Shown here: one piece after another, positions 1 to 11,190 of the stretch
Numbering within the stretch: the stretch's first letter is position 1
Layout: every line of letters starts with the position of its first letter
Source: Mycocentrospora acerina
Lineage: Eukaryota; Ascomycota; Dothideomycetes; Pleosporales
Length of the DNA: 64,000 nucleotides
Direction of reading: 5' to 3'
NCBI GenBank assembly: GCA_022701365.1
Contig: JAKUHH010000025.1
Span: 1-64,000, forward strand
Notes under the pieces: generated by a model
The model's input: only the letters and a program-made list of their open reading frames with translations
What the model was told of the DNA's origin: nothing
The model's database searches: none
Translations under genes and position numbers: made by a program

Positions 1-411
1 TATTCCTACCTCTCTTTCTGCTTAGCAGTGCTTATCTGAATTAATAGCCTATTTTGAACTGTCTTTTTTGGTAAGCGTTGCTCTGTTGTTTGTTTTTTTG
101 ATGCTCTAGGCTCTTGTTCTACATTAATATTAGAAGCTAGCTTATCTTTACTCTCTACTATCTCCTCCTCATCTGAGTAGAGTATAGCATAGGGGTTAGC
201 TCTAGTATTGGGCCTGTTGCTAGCCCTAGCTCTATTTCTAGGAAATTAGAAATCAGGTGGTTGGGGTCTATTTCTAGTGTTAGCAGGCGGGCTATTTCTA
301 GCCTCTTGACGTTCTGGTGTAGTTATGGTCCGAGCGTTGAACGTTGAAAAATCAACGTTGCAAAATTGCAGGATTGCAACCTAGCTGCAAACCACCACCC
401 TAGGCCCTAGG
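1..411 (-). other. decayed repeat or coding remnant at left edge
   Basis: On the minus strand there is an open frame of about 79 codons between an in-frame stop at 246-248 and a stop at 6-8. It is rich in Glu, Lys and Gln, and the codons beyond the upstream stop read on in a similar Asn/Arg/Pro-rich composition. This looks like the C-terminal end of a mobile-element protein that has been mutated, but no domain is recognisable, so the assignment is inference only. Confidence 0.25.
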
Positions 412-634
412 GCTCTAGAAATTGGAGGAGAGACTGTCTGATGTGTGTTGAGATGATATCTGATGGGATATTGATGCCGCAGGCGTCAGAGCAGACGCGC
501 TGAAAAAGGCAAAGTTGGTGTTNGCTCTAGAAATTGGAGGAGAGACTGTCTGATGTGTGTTGAGATGATATCTGATGGGATATTGATGCCGCAGGCGTCA
601 GAGCAGACGCGCTGAAAAAGGCAAAGTTGGTGTT
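412..634. repeat. perfect 111-bp direct duplication separated by one N
   Basis: Positions 412-522 and 524-634 are identical base for base, and position 523 is an N. A perfect duplicate abutting an unknown base is the usual mark of two overlapping contig ends joined by scaffolding rather than a biological tandem repeat. No coding content is seen. Confidence 0.9.
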
Positions 635-1572
635 TTATTCCTTGTAAGGAGGTGTTTGTGTAGGTTCGGCAGAATTGACAACGTCGGACTGATTACTAAT
701 CATTGCATAAAACTACGGTACAAAGTTTGATTTGTAAAGACATATATGTTAGATCAATGCGTATCATGCTCGTCACCGTGGAACAAAACAAATTGCCCTA
801 CACCCCCCTCCCTAGCTCGGGAGCATATCTTGTTGTAGCAAGACTTTCGAACCAACCTAAAGGCTAGAGTCAGAGCTGTGTTGAGCACTAGCAGCAGAGT
901 GGGCAACAAGCAAGTCAATCCGAGACTTGACTTCAGGCAGTTACCTAGATAGGTAGGAGTTAAACCTATGCAAGTAACTGCTAGGCTCAGTAGGGTATTG
1001 AATCAAGTCAATCTGAGGTTATTAGCCCACTTACTCGACTGATGACAACTCTGACTAGCGGGCCAAAAATATTCTAAGCCCACTCTAAATGAGGGCTTAA
1101 CAGTAAGAGGGTAGGGTAAAGGGGCATCTTCTGATCTGTGGTTAACACTTTGACCTATCAGGTAGCAAGAATTCTAAAATATTCAGCTACGCTCCTGCAC
1201 CAGGAGGGGGGTGTATGTGATTGACAGACAGTCTTCGGCAACAACAGGCAGTCTCACCGCAATTCTTGTGTTTAAAACATCTAGAGTGTTGGCTCGTCGA
1301 TTAATTTGAGCAAAGTCAGTACTTCGGTAATATTAAAATACGAATTTTACAAAATTCAATCTTGTGATAATATGCGGATCACTATACGATGAAACTATGG
1401 TCTACCCTCGCCCCACCGTAAAATTGTTCAGTAAACTCCGCCGTCACTTCGTTGAGTAACTACGAAAGATTCGGCTCGGCCATTTGCGGTAGAACATACA
1501 GTACACACATAAATATCGTGAGGCACCGACTGTGATTCAGTATCTCTGATATCAAATTTCCATACATTCACT
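635..1572. other. intergenic, upstream of GMC oxidoreductase
   Basis: No gene is visible. A short phrase (caagtcaatc followed by cgag or tgag) occurs twice, near 911 and 1003, within a small imperfect internal repeat. The last 200 bases are the presumed promoter of the oxidoreductase gene starting at 1573; no clear TATA box stands out. Confidence 0.4.
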
Positions 1573-3752
1573 ATGCATTCTCTTTGTAATCTTCAAGTCA
1601 TTTACATGGCAGCTTCGCTATCTATAGGAGTTGCTGCCCATCCATTCTTTAATGGGCAGCTTATTTCAAGGGCTGATAAGCTCCTAACTGAGTACGACTA
1701 TGTTGTAGTTGGCGCCGGTCCCGGAGGTCTTACTGTAGCAAACCGACTTTCTGAGTTAGCATGTAGGTTACTCTTCATCGTCCACTCTTCTGATTCTCCC
1801 AACTAACGTAAAACATTTAGCGGTCAATGTGCTTATTATCGAAGCGGGAAATTTGTGAATATCATCATTATTTTATAACCCTTCAAGACGGAACTAATGC
1901 TTTCTTCAGTGACCAAAATGAGGACATAATTACTATCCCGTCCCTGGCAGCTGGCGTAGTAGGCACCAAATACGACTGGAACATCTCCTACGCTGCTGAG
2001 GAGGGCTTGGGTGGTCGAAGAACCTCAATCCCTCTAGGCAAGGTAGTTGGTGGATCTACGAAGTTGAACCGCATGGTAGGTAGTATATTTGCTCTGTATG
2101 AAGCTCCAAGGCTGAATCTCACATAGGTCTGGGATCGCGGTTCCAGGTCAGACTACGATGGCTGGGAGGAGCTGGGAAACAAAGGCTGGAATTTCAACAC
2201 TCTACTACCTTACTTTAAGAAGGTACTTTTATACTCGGCTCATCTCATTGTTGAGGCTCACTTGTTCTTAGTCTGAGACGTTCACGCCTCCTACAGCGGA
2301 GATCCAAGCTGAGTACAACATCGAAGTGAATATGGACTTTCACGGTGTTAATGGTCCTATACAAGTAACTCGCCCGCCGTTCATTTGGGAAACAACAAGT
2401 AAGAACCTACTCCTCCTATTGCAAAGTCAGAGCTAAACCTATGGCAGAGAACCTCCTCACAGCGGTTAAGTCGCTTGGCATTCCGATAAACGATCAAGCA
2501 ACTGGTAATGCAATCGGTGGATACTTTATCCCACGAAACATTGATAAGAACATGTCACGCTCGTCTGCCGAGGAGACCTATTATGCATCTGCCGTTAAAC
2601 GATCAAATTTCCATCTACTTTCCGGCCATCAAGTTACACGCATCATAACTAGCAAAGCTGGTGGTACTCTCAAGGTCACTGGCATTGAGTTTGCTGCTTC
2701 TGCCAGCGCTGCGAAGCAGAGCGTGAAGGTTAAGCAAGAGGCTATCATCGCTGCAGGAGCGATCCACACCCCTCAGCTATTGCAAGTTTCAGGAATAGGT
2801 GATGATGCACTACTGAAATCTATTAATGTTGAAACTGTAGTTAACCTTCCTGCGGTCGGTCATAACTTTCATGACCATATCAGTACATTTCAAGTGAGCT
2901 CCAGTAAGTTTTCCGTCATTTGCTTAGTATTCTGGCACTGATGAGATTTCAGTTACTACCACGCTCTTTACAGCAAGCAGCTTAAGCGCCAACGCCACGC
3001 TATTGGCGCAGGCAAGGCAGCAGTACGATTCCGAGCGAAAAGGTCCCATGACAAATCCTAATGGTGACATCTTGCTCTTCCTTCCCGTCTCCACATTCAC
3101 AAACGCCACGTCCGCCATCCTGTCTCAAGCACAAGCCGGAGGTGCTGCAGCGTCCCTTCCATCCGACACTCCACCCGAGGTTGCTAAGGGTTACGCCGCA
3201 CAGTACGCATTGCTGAATAAGAAAATTGAAGCGGAGGATTCTGCTTTTGGTGAAATACTTTGGGTTGATGGCTTTAATATGTTTGTTCACCAACACCCTT
3301 ACTCTCGAGGATATGTCAAAGCGGTCTCGGCAAACATTTTCGATACCCCAAACGCTAAGCCTGGCTTCCTGCGTAACCCGGTCGATGTTGCGGTGCTCCG
3401 AGAAGGGTTCCGTTTCTTACGAAAGCTCTCGGGGGCCCCAGGTATCAACGAACTTCAACCATTCGAATTATCCCCTGGTGCAAACATTACCAGTGACAAA
3501 GACATCGATAATTATATTCTTGGCAATGCTGGTGCTTTCAATCATCCTGCTGGAAGCTGTAAGATGGGAAGAAGAGAGGATGGCGGCGTTGTTGATGGTA
3601 AACTTAGGGTGCATGGTGTTCAGGGACTAAGAATCGCGGATGCAAGTGTCATCCCAATTTTGCCCGCTTCGCATATAGCGGCGACAGTGTATGCTATCGC
3701 TGAACGAGCAGCTGATTTCATCAAGGGATCGAAAGCTTATAAGACGAGGTAA
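1573..3752 (+). CDS. secreted GMC-family FAD oxidoreductase (AA3-like)
   Basis: The predicted product is 622 aa, a normal length for fungal glucose-methanol-choline oxidoreductases (aryl-alcohol oxidase, glucose oxidase or patulin-synthase-like), which use FAD to oxidise alcohols or sugars outside the cell. Exons read in frame: 1573-1762, 1821-1854, 1910-2075, 2127-2222, 2272-2398, 2448-2903, 2953-3752; the six introns are 49-58 bp, all GT-AG. The N-terminus is hydrophobic (signal peptide likely). The FAD-binding Rossmann motif VVVGAGPGG lies near residues 44-52, followed by LIIEAGNFD. The second GMC signature GAIHTPQLLQVSGIG is intact. The C-terminal domain has NHPAGSCKMG and PASHIAATVYAIAE, carrying the two expected active-site histidines. 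Despite AT-rich surroundings no frame is broken, so the gene looks functional. The substrate cannot be told from sequence. Confidence 0.9.
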
Positions 3753-6700
3753 AATGCCTATTTTCAACTTGTTTCTAGGTTTTACGTACTTGTGTCGATA
3801 TTGAAGAGACCCCTTAAGTGAACGCAATAGAAAGCTGATAGCTGCCAGAATGCATTGACATCTAAGCGTTGACTGGATTCACTGCAAGACAAAGAAAAAA
3901 AGGATAGGTATATAGCTACAGACGAATTTGTATATAACTCTCGAAACACTATTCCGCTCTGTTTTTTGATAATTATGCTGTATGTAGTGAGTATGGATCT
4001 GTGTAGTGAAAAATATATGCAAATCCGTTACCGTTGCAGAATCATTGAACGAACATAACTTGTCAGCTTTGATCCTATTATCTTATCGAAACTTATTCAG
4101 GTCAAGTTCATCGACGCCCACGATGTAATGTTTCACTTGCTGTGAGAAAACGATAGGAAATGGACTTTGAAATACTACAAGATAATGAAGATGGAAGACT
4201 ACGTATGCATTATGTACTTCTGTGTTGAAATGCATCATAGAATAATTCAGAGAAAAATTAGAGGAAAACTTGTTGCGCTATAAGGATTGTAGATGTAGGA
4301 GTCTGCGTAGACGCTGGATGCTCACATGCTCATATACGTGATAAAATACCAATGTTGGTTAGAATACTACTCACTTTGACTGTCAGTTCTTTTGGTATGG
4401 TTGAAGAAAGCTGAAGTTCGACCCCTTTTTGTCGTTTTCAATGTTCTGCGTGTATTTGGTGAATCCATATATTTGACGCACGGACAAACTTCTCTCACAG
4501 TACTGTGTCAGCCAAAACCGGGGCGCCACAAGGCAAGAGTTTTCGTTCTAGACTTGCTAACGATTGAAAAAAAGTCTTGAGTAAAAGTGAAATCCTCAAA
4601 ATACATAATTAGATATTATTTACTCAATTCTTAATAACTAATAACTTTTTTCTGCACGCAAAAAGCAGATTATTTGCTTATGCAACTACTATTATGTTTC
4701 AGTGATTATCCATAGCGCTAATATTTGAGAAACGAATTTTAAAACTTATTAATGCCCATAATGATAAACTATTAAGTGCCAAGTCTATCTTCATCTAAGA
4801 ATAAGTATGAAAGTAATGCTTTAGGTTATGATCAAAAAGGGGGAAGTGTAATAACGCAGATAAGAATAGAGTCATCCGAATTTGGGCTGGATCTACTACA
4901 AGGCATAGAGTATTACTGGGACTGCGGATATCAAGAATATTATCCTCTACAACTATTAGTCTTATACGAAGGAAACCGGATCTCGTCCCACTCAGGTTCG
5001 AGCCCCTCACCACACCTTAATATCCTAGAAAGCTAGGATTCTGTTCTTATTCTAGCCAAGTATTACTCCTAAGTACCTTCTAACCACAGGCTTTTAAGGA
5101 CAAAAGAATCTTAGTTTTGTAGAATAGTTTCTTAAGAGATCAGAAAAATTAATTAGTTAATTTAAAGATGTGTGTAACTTCTAATTCTAAAGAATGAGTG
5201 AGAAGAAAGTTTTAACTTTATGCTAAAATAGCTAGAATGTTAAAATTATTTAATGGCATATATTATCACTAACAATACGAAAATACATATCCAATTATTT
5301 AAGTCTCAGACTATTAATGGACAAAGAAACGAGAACTTATGAATTGTGTTACTAAGTTAGACCATATTAGTTTTACTTTAATTACGAGAAAATCACAAAC
5401 CATGCCATTACAAGTTATTAAGATGTGGAATCAAGTAAACTTGTGCAGGTGCCACAACTCTTCGCAAGCTATTAAAGATGTCACAAATTCTGTCAGCAGG
5501 GATGTTATGTGGAAACTTACGCAGCTCAAAAATACAGATTTTATACTATGCAACAGCTAAAGCATCTTAGAAATATCTGAATCATGGAGAAATGAGAAGC
5601 CTATATCTACTATTTATTCTTTAAGTGGTTCGCAGAAAGGCAGCAAAATAGACCAAACGAAAGGATATATTCAGTATGGTATACAGACCAAATCTTTGGG
5701 TCCTACTGACCTTATCAGATGATAGTATAATATAGGGAAAGATAAGCGGCCTGTGCCTAGAGCCCACTTAACCCGAAACCGGCCTGTGGTGCCTCCAACC
5801 CTGGGGCGTTGTTGCTCGTAGCATATTTCTAGTGGCCCTATTTAGGATCACTGGACCTCTTTTAGTAGTACTAACCTAGTGGATATAGCTTAGATCTGAC
5901 AATTTATTACCTACGGTATAAAAGGAATGTAAGACTATCCTTTCTAAGGTTGTGTTTAAATTTTAGTAAATGATCATTTCATGACCTTTTTTATTTATCT
6001 TCTTGTTTTCTTAGTAAGTAATTTATCCTTAATTGCTGTATATCTCTTAGTGACCTGGTATGAATGTACAAAAAATTTATTAGCATTATTGTACTAACAA
6101 TTGAAGCACTTCATTTTGTTAAAATATATGGTGTTGTTTAATTACTGCTTGGCCTAAGTACTTCGAATGAACTTGTATAGTAGAAGAATTAATTAGTCCA
6201 AGTTGTATTAACGATGACGTAATTGATTTTGAACTAATAGGATCATTCTTAGTTGTACACTAGACAAGATATAAAGTCTAAGCAATTGCTCTATATAGCT
6301 CGATACTCAAGGCTACCATAATATTGCTATTCCAGGCTTAAAAACCACTCCTAAGATCCCTCCTCACACCTTAGGGAATCCATCACGGATTGTCCTTGAT
6401 GGATCTTCTTGTTTATATTCAGCTACTGCAACTGTATATCCATGCATAGGTATAAAAGAAAGAGATGAGGTCTGTTTGGAAAAGAGAAAAGAAAAGACAA
6501 AAAATGTATAATTAAAATGCCGCTTAGTTATTAAAAGTGTGGGTCTTAAACAAGTTTTAGGTTTAGATACTCTTCGTGCATAGATCAAATACACTTATTC
6601 ACTAGGCACATGCTATTTTAGTTCTAAATACGAATTCCCTGCAGTAGAGTAAAATTGTACTCTGATGATTAAAGCTTTTAACGGATTATTGCTGTTCTTT

Positions 6701-7042
6701 CAACACCTGTGCACTTGTACACTACAGGCGCAGGGGGGAGACAATTGCCGTCCCCCATACACAACTCTGAATAGACTACTACAGCATTGAAGATCTGCAT
6801 GTAAACTTCATAGCTTAGTCCGTCTTTATGCCCCACGGGAGGCTCATTCAAAGACGCCGAATCACTTTAATCAATCAATACATCTGTACGCTTGATAGAT
6901 TTGGCAACTGATGATAATTGTAGTTTTGAAACAAATGATTTAATTAGCGCAGACCATATTATTTGATATATGGTTCACTCAATCAACGACATTATCATTT
7001 AAGATCATTTCCTGTTATAATTGAAGCTATTGATTGCATTTA

Positions 7043-7098
7043 GACAGTCTATCACGTGTGTCAGCACCTAAGCACAAAGCAACTACATGTTTTTATCA
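7043..7098 (+). repeat. dispersed repeat copy (decayed)
   Basis: The stretch contains the string atcacgtgtg followed by cagcacctaagcac and aactacatg. It aligns by eye to the copies at 7291, 11121 and 16141. It differs mainly by C/T and G/A changes. Confidence 0.4.
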
Positions 7099-7290
7099 TC
7101 ACTTTGAAAACATTGCAATGATTCTTTTTCTGATCGTTCTATTATAATTGTCATAAGCAACGCTGTGTGTATTGCTATTTTAACGGGCATTAATTAGATT
7201 TCATGTTTGATTCTTTCCTATTAAGTAAATCTTGCCTATTAATCTTCAAATAAAATAGTTAATAAAGATCAATTAGAAAATTTAAATTTA

Positions 7291-7345
7291 TCAGCCAACA
7301 CTATACTATTACGTGTGCGAGCACGTGAGCAACTAGCATTTTTAT
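7291..7345 (+). repeat. dispersed repeat copy (decayed)
   Basis: It begins tcagccaacact, then acgtgtgcgagcacgtgagc. It matches the copy at 11121 (tcagtcaacact, then gcgtgtttgagcacgtgagc) closely. It is the second copy within 250 bp, just downstream of the end of the Fet4-like gene. Confidence 0.5.
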
Positions 7346-7419
7346 TTTCTCTTATTTTCTACACTACTAATAAGAAAACAAGTTCTTCTTGGTTGTTCTC
7401 TTACACAATTTTTGTGTAA

Positions 7420-8916
7420 CTAGATATCTTTTTCAGTCTCCGTAGATTCCAATACCTTAGCCTGGTGATTGACGTAAGATATTAGTTCTAGCCTTCGCAA
7501 GTAGATATTGAAGAGGTCAACGCGTCTCTTTGCCTCCCCGATATTGTGACCCGTGAGTAGAATCATGGTGAAAAATGTTTCGATAATACTAGGAGGCACG
7601 TTGCATAGAAGCTGTCCAGTAACACTCCACTCCATGGCACTAGCACCGATGATCAGGCCCACCGTAAGGATTGCTCCTAAGATGACGGTCGATTCATGAG
7701 AGCATAGATTGCCTACCCGGACTGAAATTCGGCAAGTCAAAGAATTATCCGCAACTCGCTCCTTTGTGAGCTTTTCCAACCCGATTACGGCAAGCATATC
7801 CAAATCGGAGTTTTCCACCTGATCAAACAGTTCGTTCTCGTTGTCTCCAAGTACAGTGCAAATATTGCGAAGGACGAAGCCATCGTTTAATCCAATCAGC
7901 CCAGCGTAAGTTCCGATGAGTAGCCACCAGGTCGCATCGAAATGCATTGCCGGGCCAATCGCTACCCAAATAATGATGACCAGGATCAGAATCGCGATAC
8001 CGATCAGAGTTCCAACGAGATCTGCGTAGTATTCGATCCCGCGCTGAACTCTACCTCGCTTGTGTGCGGGAATCAAAACGGGTGGATTTTCAACTTTGTC
8101 TCCCGTGGCTGTGCGAAGTTTGACCTCGAGAGCGGAATCAATCGCCCAGATAGCCTCCAAGCATTTTGTCATGTACCTGGTGTGCCGCTCGCGAATATTT
8201 GCTAGGAAAGCAAGTACAAACACCATTGCCGCTGAAGTTGCTGAGTTGATGTAAAGCTGCCACGTATTTGACCAATTGCAGTATTTACCGAATCCAATCC
8301 AAATAACTATGCACACCCAGAAGGCAAAGACTGTGCCAATATGACCAATGAAGGCAGAGATGGCAGTGGAAATCCGACCTTGCCAATTCTCCACAGGAAG
8401 TTCGGACGCAAAGTCTACCTGTGGCAGCTCTCGTGATTCTGTCTGCGCGGCTTTCCTGTATTTTCCGCTACCAATGAGTTGATAGAGCATTCTCTTATGG
8501 CTACTCGTGCGCGATCTTAGACAAGCTGCGACTATCACAAGGGAGTCGTGGGAATTCAGCTGTTGGCGCATGAGGAAGGCGTCAAAAACCATGTTGATGA
8601 TGGCTTGCGCGTCAGAGATGACGATCTGCCAAGTGTTGGAATGACTGAATGGAATACCCAAGAATGCCCAGGTGACAAGAGCGGTGATAATTAAGAGATA
8701 GATAAATTCTGATCCAGATGCCTCTACGACCTTGTCGAACCAGCGATCCAATATCCTCGCCTTAGGGGTGACAGCATAGGTGTTGATATTCTCGATAGAG
8801 ATATCAAAATCTTTCTCTTGGTCATGCTCGTTGCTTGGTATCACTTGCGTGGGTGCTGCGCACTCGATTCCATTTCGAGCACCAGGAGCTCGGAGAACTT
8901 GTGTTACTCGGTTCAT
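7420..8916 (-). CDS. low-affinity iron permease family membrane protein (Fet4-like)
   Basis: This is an uninterrupted 498-aa frame matching the fungal low-affinity iron permease family (Pfam Iron_permease; S. cerevisiae Fet4 relatives), which move Fe(II) and other divalent metals across the plasma membrane. The family-typical core NTWQIVISDAQAIINMVFDA followed by FLMRQQL is present near residues 95-120. A second, related transmembrane half has NTWQLYINSATSAAMVF and NIRERHTRYM near 215-250. At least six hydrophobic segments are visible, with hydrophilic termini. The length is close to the family norm. No intron is needed. It is isolated in AT-rich DNA; the nearest gene is 3.9 kb away. Iron starvation control is expected for the family, but no regulatory site was identified. 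Confidence 0.85.
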   Translation of the reverse strand: MNRVTQVLRAPGARNGIECAAPTQVIPSNEHDQEKDFDISIENINTYAVTPKARILDRWFDKVVEASGSEFIYLLIITALVTWAFLGIPFSHSNTWQIVISDAQAIINMVFDAFLMRQQLNSHDSLVIVAACLRSRTSSHKRMLYQLIGSGKYRKAAQTESRELPQVDFASELPVENWQGRISTAISAFIGHIGTVFAFWVCIVIWIGFGKYCNWSNTWQLYINSATSAAMVFVLAFLANIRERHTRYMTKCLEAIWAIDSALEVKLRTATGDKVENPPVLIPAHKRGRVQRGIEYYADLVGTLIGIAILILVIIIWVAIGPAMHFDATWWLLIGTYAGLIGLNDGFVLRNICTVLGDNENELFDQVENSDLDMLAVIGLEKLTKERVADNSLTCRISVRVGNLCSHESTVILGAILTVGLIIGASAMEWSVTGQLLCNVPPSIIETFFTMILLTGHNIGEAKRRVDLFNIYLRRLELISYVNHQAKVLESTETEKDI

Positions 8917-9220
8917 TCTAGGGGGCTTTATAGCCTATTGCGGGGCGAGTAGTGGAAACTGAGTTATCAACAGAATCTCGAAGCGACTTCCGATGAGCAG
9001 TAATGACGAGTGTTTTGATGAGGCGGAAGACAGCTCTGTAGATTGAGTTAGTAAGTAGCCTCAGAAAAGCTGATCTTGAGCAGCATCGCTGGGATCAACA
9101 ATAAAAAAAAATCCAGTTTAGGACGCGCAATGATGGGGCTCTTCATCACAGCTCGCAGCTAAAAGGATTACAGCAGACTGACCTCCATTCTATGGTGGTC
9201 GAGTAGAGTGTGATTGGTCG

Positions 9221-9243
9221 CCAACAGGCTTGAAGCCTGTTGG
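9221..9243. repeat. perfect 11-bp inverted repeat with 1-nt centre
   Basis: ccaacaggctt at 9221-9231 is followed by one g and then its exact reverse complement at 9233-9243. It lies about 300 bp upstream of the Fet4-like start codon, so it could be a hairpin, a dimeric protein-binding site, or part of a decayed repeat. Confidence 0.6.
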
Positions 9244-10504
9244 TCGATGAGGCGATATTATTCTCGCCAGCTTGCCTCCGGAGAACACTCTCCTGTTGTA
9301 TTTGTGGCTTGGTCTGTACGCGTCACGTCGCACGTCGTCGTGTTTGACTGTCAGTAATTGTAGTTCTCAGAGGTATGTCAAAAGTGATCAAAATCCAAAC
9401 AGATGCTGAAATGTCTGTGGACGAACTTAGCCTTTTTATTGGGCAAGTTTGATTTTGTGAACGGAAAATTTGACTCAGAGATGAGACTATTGAATATTTT
9501 TCGCCCAAATCAGGAAGTACATGACCAGTAGCGATTCAACACAGCGCGGGCTATTGAATTCGAGTGTAGTTTCGACGACGCTAAACAAAAGTAAGCTAAA
9601 GTGCGTCAATTAATTTTCTTTACAGAGAAAATGCCGCAATTCGCACATGTGACATTGAACTAACACCTGACAGGTTGTAAATTTGAGTTTCATGCCCCGC
9701 GCTGATTGCTCTACGTCTTGTCCTTAGGAGCTTTGCAATTATTAAAGCTAGAACTTTTCTCTTAGATCTTAGGGTCGACGTCTGGAAAAATAGATAGTGA
9801 TTATGAAAGTTGAACGATTACAGAAAATCGGCTAGAAAGTAGAAGAATTAGTTCCAAAAATGGTAAATACGAGAGACACAGCAGTGTCAGGACAAGTTCT
9901 TTGAGTCCTTGAACTAGTCTTAAGCTGTTACAATCAAATCCACGTGCAGTAGTGCCTCAACAACGTCGAAAAATCAGTAGTGCGAAACTACAAATTTGCT
10001 TCGTTTGTCTTTGTCGAACAGCGTTGAGTTATAAAACTGTACAATAATACGAATATTGAGTCTTAATATTAGACTCTGTTTTGGAAGTTACAAACAGTCT
10101 GCACAGATAAACTCATCATAGTACGAAGGAACTCGATTTTTTGTTGTTTCCACACACACACCCGATTCGCCACCAGTACTAAAATAGCTGATTTAAACAT
10201 ACAGAGGTTCGGTCATTTTTTTTGTTCTTTTTACCAAAAATGATCGCACGATGTTGCTCACTACGCACGACTTTATGGCTTATTTTGAATCTGGTTAAAA
10301 CCTTGAAGCCACAGCTTCAAAATATGATGACAAGTTGATATCTTAACGCCATATTCAAGAAAGAAGCATATCATACATGTGAGAACGATCAAACACCAAC
10401 TTGATAATGAGGAGAAAAAGAGATTTGTTCAATAAGAAAGAATTAGATCGCGAAGGGGTTACTTCTCCATAGCTTTATTTTTATAATTGACGGATGGCGT
10501 TATA

Positions 10505-10528
10505 GGCAAGGTGACTAGTCACCTTGCC
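10505..10528. repeat. perfect 24-bp palindrome centred on a TA
   Basis: ggcaaggtgact at 10505-10516 is followed directly by its exact reverse complement at 10517-10528. The centre is c-TA-g. This fits two Tc1/mariner-like terminal ends (gtcaccttgcc) meeting at a shared TA target dinucleotide. A regulatory palindrome is the alternative. Confidence 0.6.
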
Positions 10529-11120
10529 CGAACTTCAGGGGCTTTCCCGCACCCTGCTCCAATGTCTTACGCTAGATCGTTCGCTTCCTATCTCATGCCA
10601 TTAACAAAATATAGTAGTAGTTTCAAGGATGGCACTTGAGCCCTCTTAGTTGCTCTTAAATGCAACTTTAGTGCTATAGGAAAGAACGCTTTGTGATTCA
10701 ACCGGCCCCTCCTACTAGGTAATAGTCTAAGTCATGGCCATTTTTCACGCTTGTCTATAAGATTTGTGACATGCGTCGGCTTACGAATTTTCTTTTACTC
10801 AAGAGGCGTCCCTTATCACATCAACCCTTTTACCATCTAACCACCAAGTCCCTTCCTGAACATCTTTAGTAACCATTACACAGTAATTTTGAACTTTCCT
10901 TGAGATATTACCGATCTAGAGGTAAAATTCCTCTTTATTGAAGTCGTAGGCATATAAATCTTTGAAGAACTATAATATCAAAAATTTAGAAAAACAATTT
11001 TAGGCAGATATTAAGCAGATTGTCATTTTATTTTTCTGTCAGGTCAAAAGTCTACTGTTCAGCGCTAGGCAACTTAGGAGGTTAGAATAATTAGTATTTG
11101 ATTCTGGAATAGAATAGCTA

Positions 11121-11190
11121 TCAGTCAACACTGGTACACCGTTGCGTGTTTGAGCACGTGAGCACACAGTGCCTACATAGTCTCCTATTC
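11121..11190 (+). repeat. dispersed repeat copy
   Basis: It starts tcagtcaacactgg, contains tgagcacgtgagcac, and ends tagtctcctattc (11178-11190). The last 13 bases recur exactly at 16199-16211 in the copy at 16141, and the first part recurs at 7291. Confidence 0.55.

Larger units (their letters stand above)
3753..7419. other. long AT-rich intergenic tract with decayed repeats
   Basis: This 3.7-kb stretch is strongly AT-rich and full of TA steps, consistent with RIP-type decay. Short open frames (for example 4776-5036 and 5339-5560) show no recognisable protein. A tRNA B-box-like string occurs at 4995-5005 but no tRNA fold goes with it. Copies of a dispersed repeat lie near 7043 and 7291. 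A short GC-richer patch sits at about 5745-5830. Confidence 0.5.

Noticed and set aside
1573..3752. Possibility that the GMC oxidoreductase is a RIP-broken pseudogene
   Set aside because: All apparent frame breaks are explained by six short GT-AG introns, and the joined protein has every expected GMC motif.
4960..5014. tRNA B-box-like string at 4995-5005 (ggttcgagccc)
   Set aside because: No matching A box, anticodon arm or acceptor pairing could be found; at most a decayed SINE or tRNA-derived repeat.
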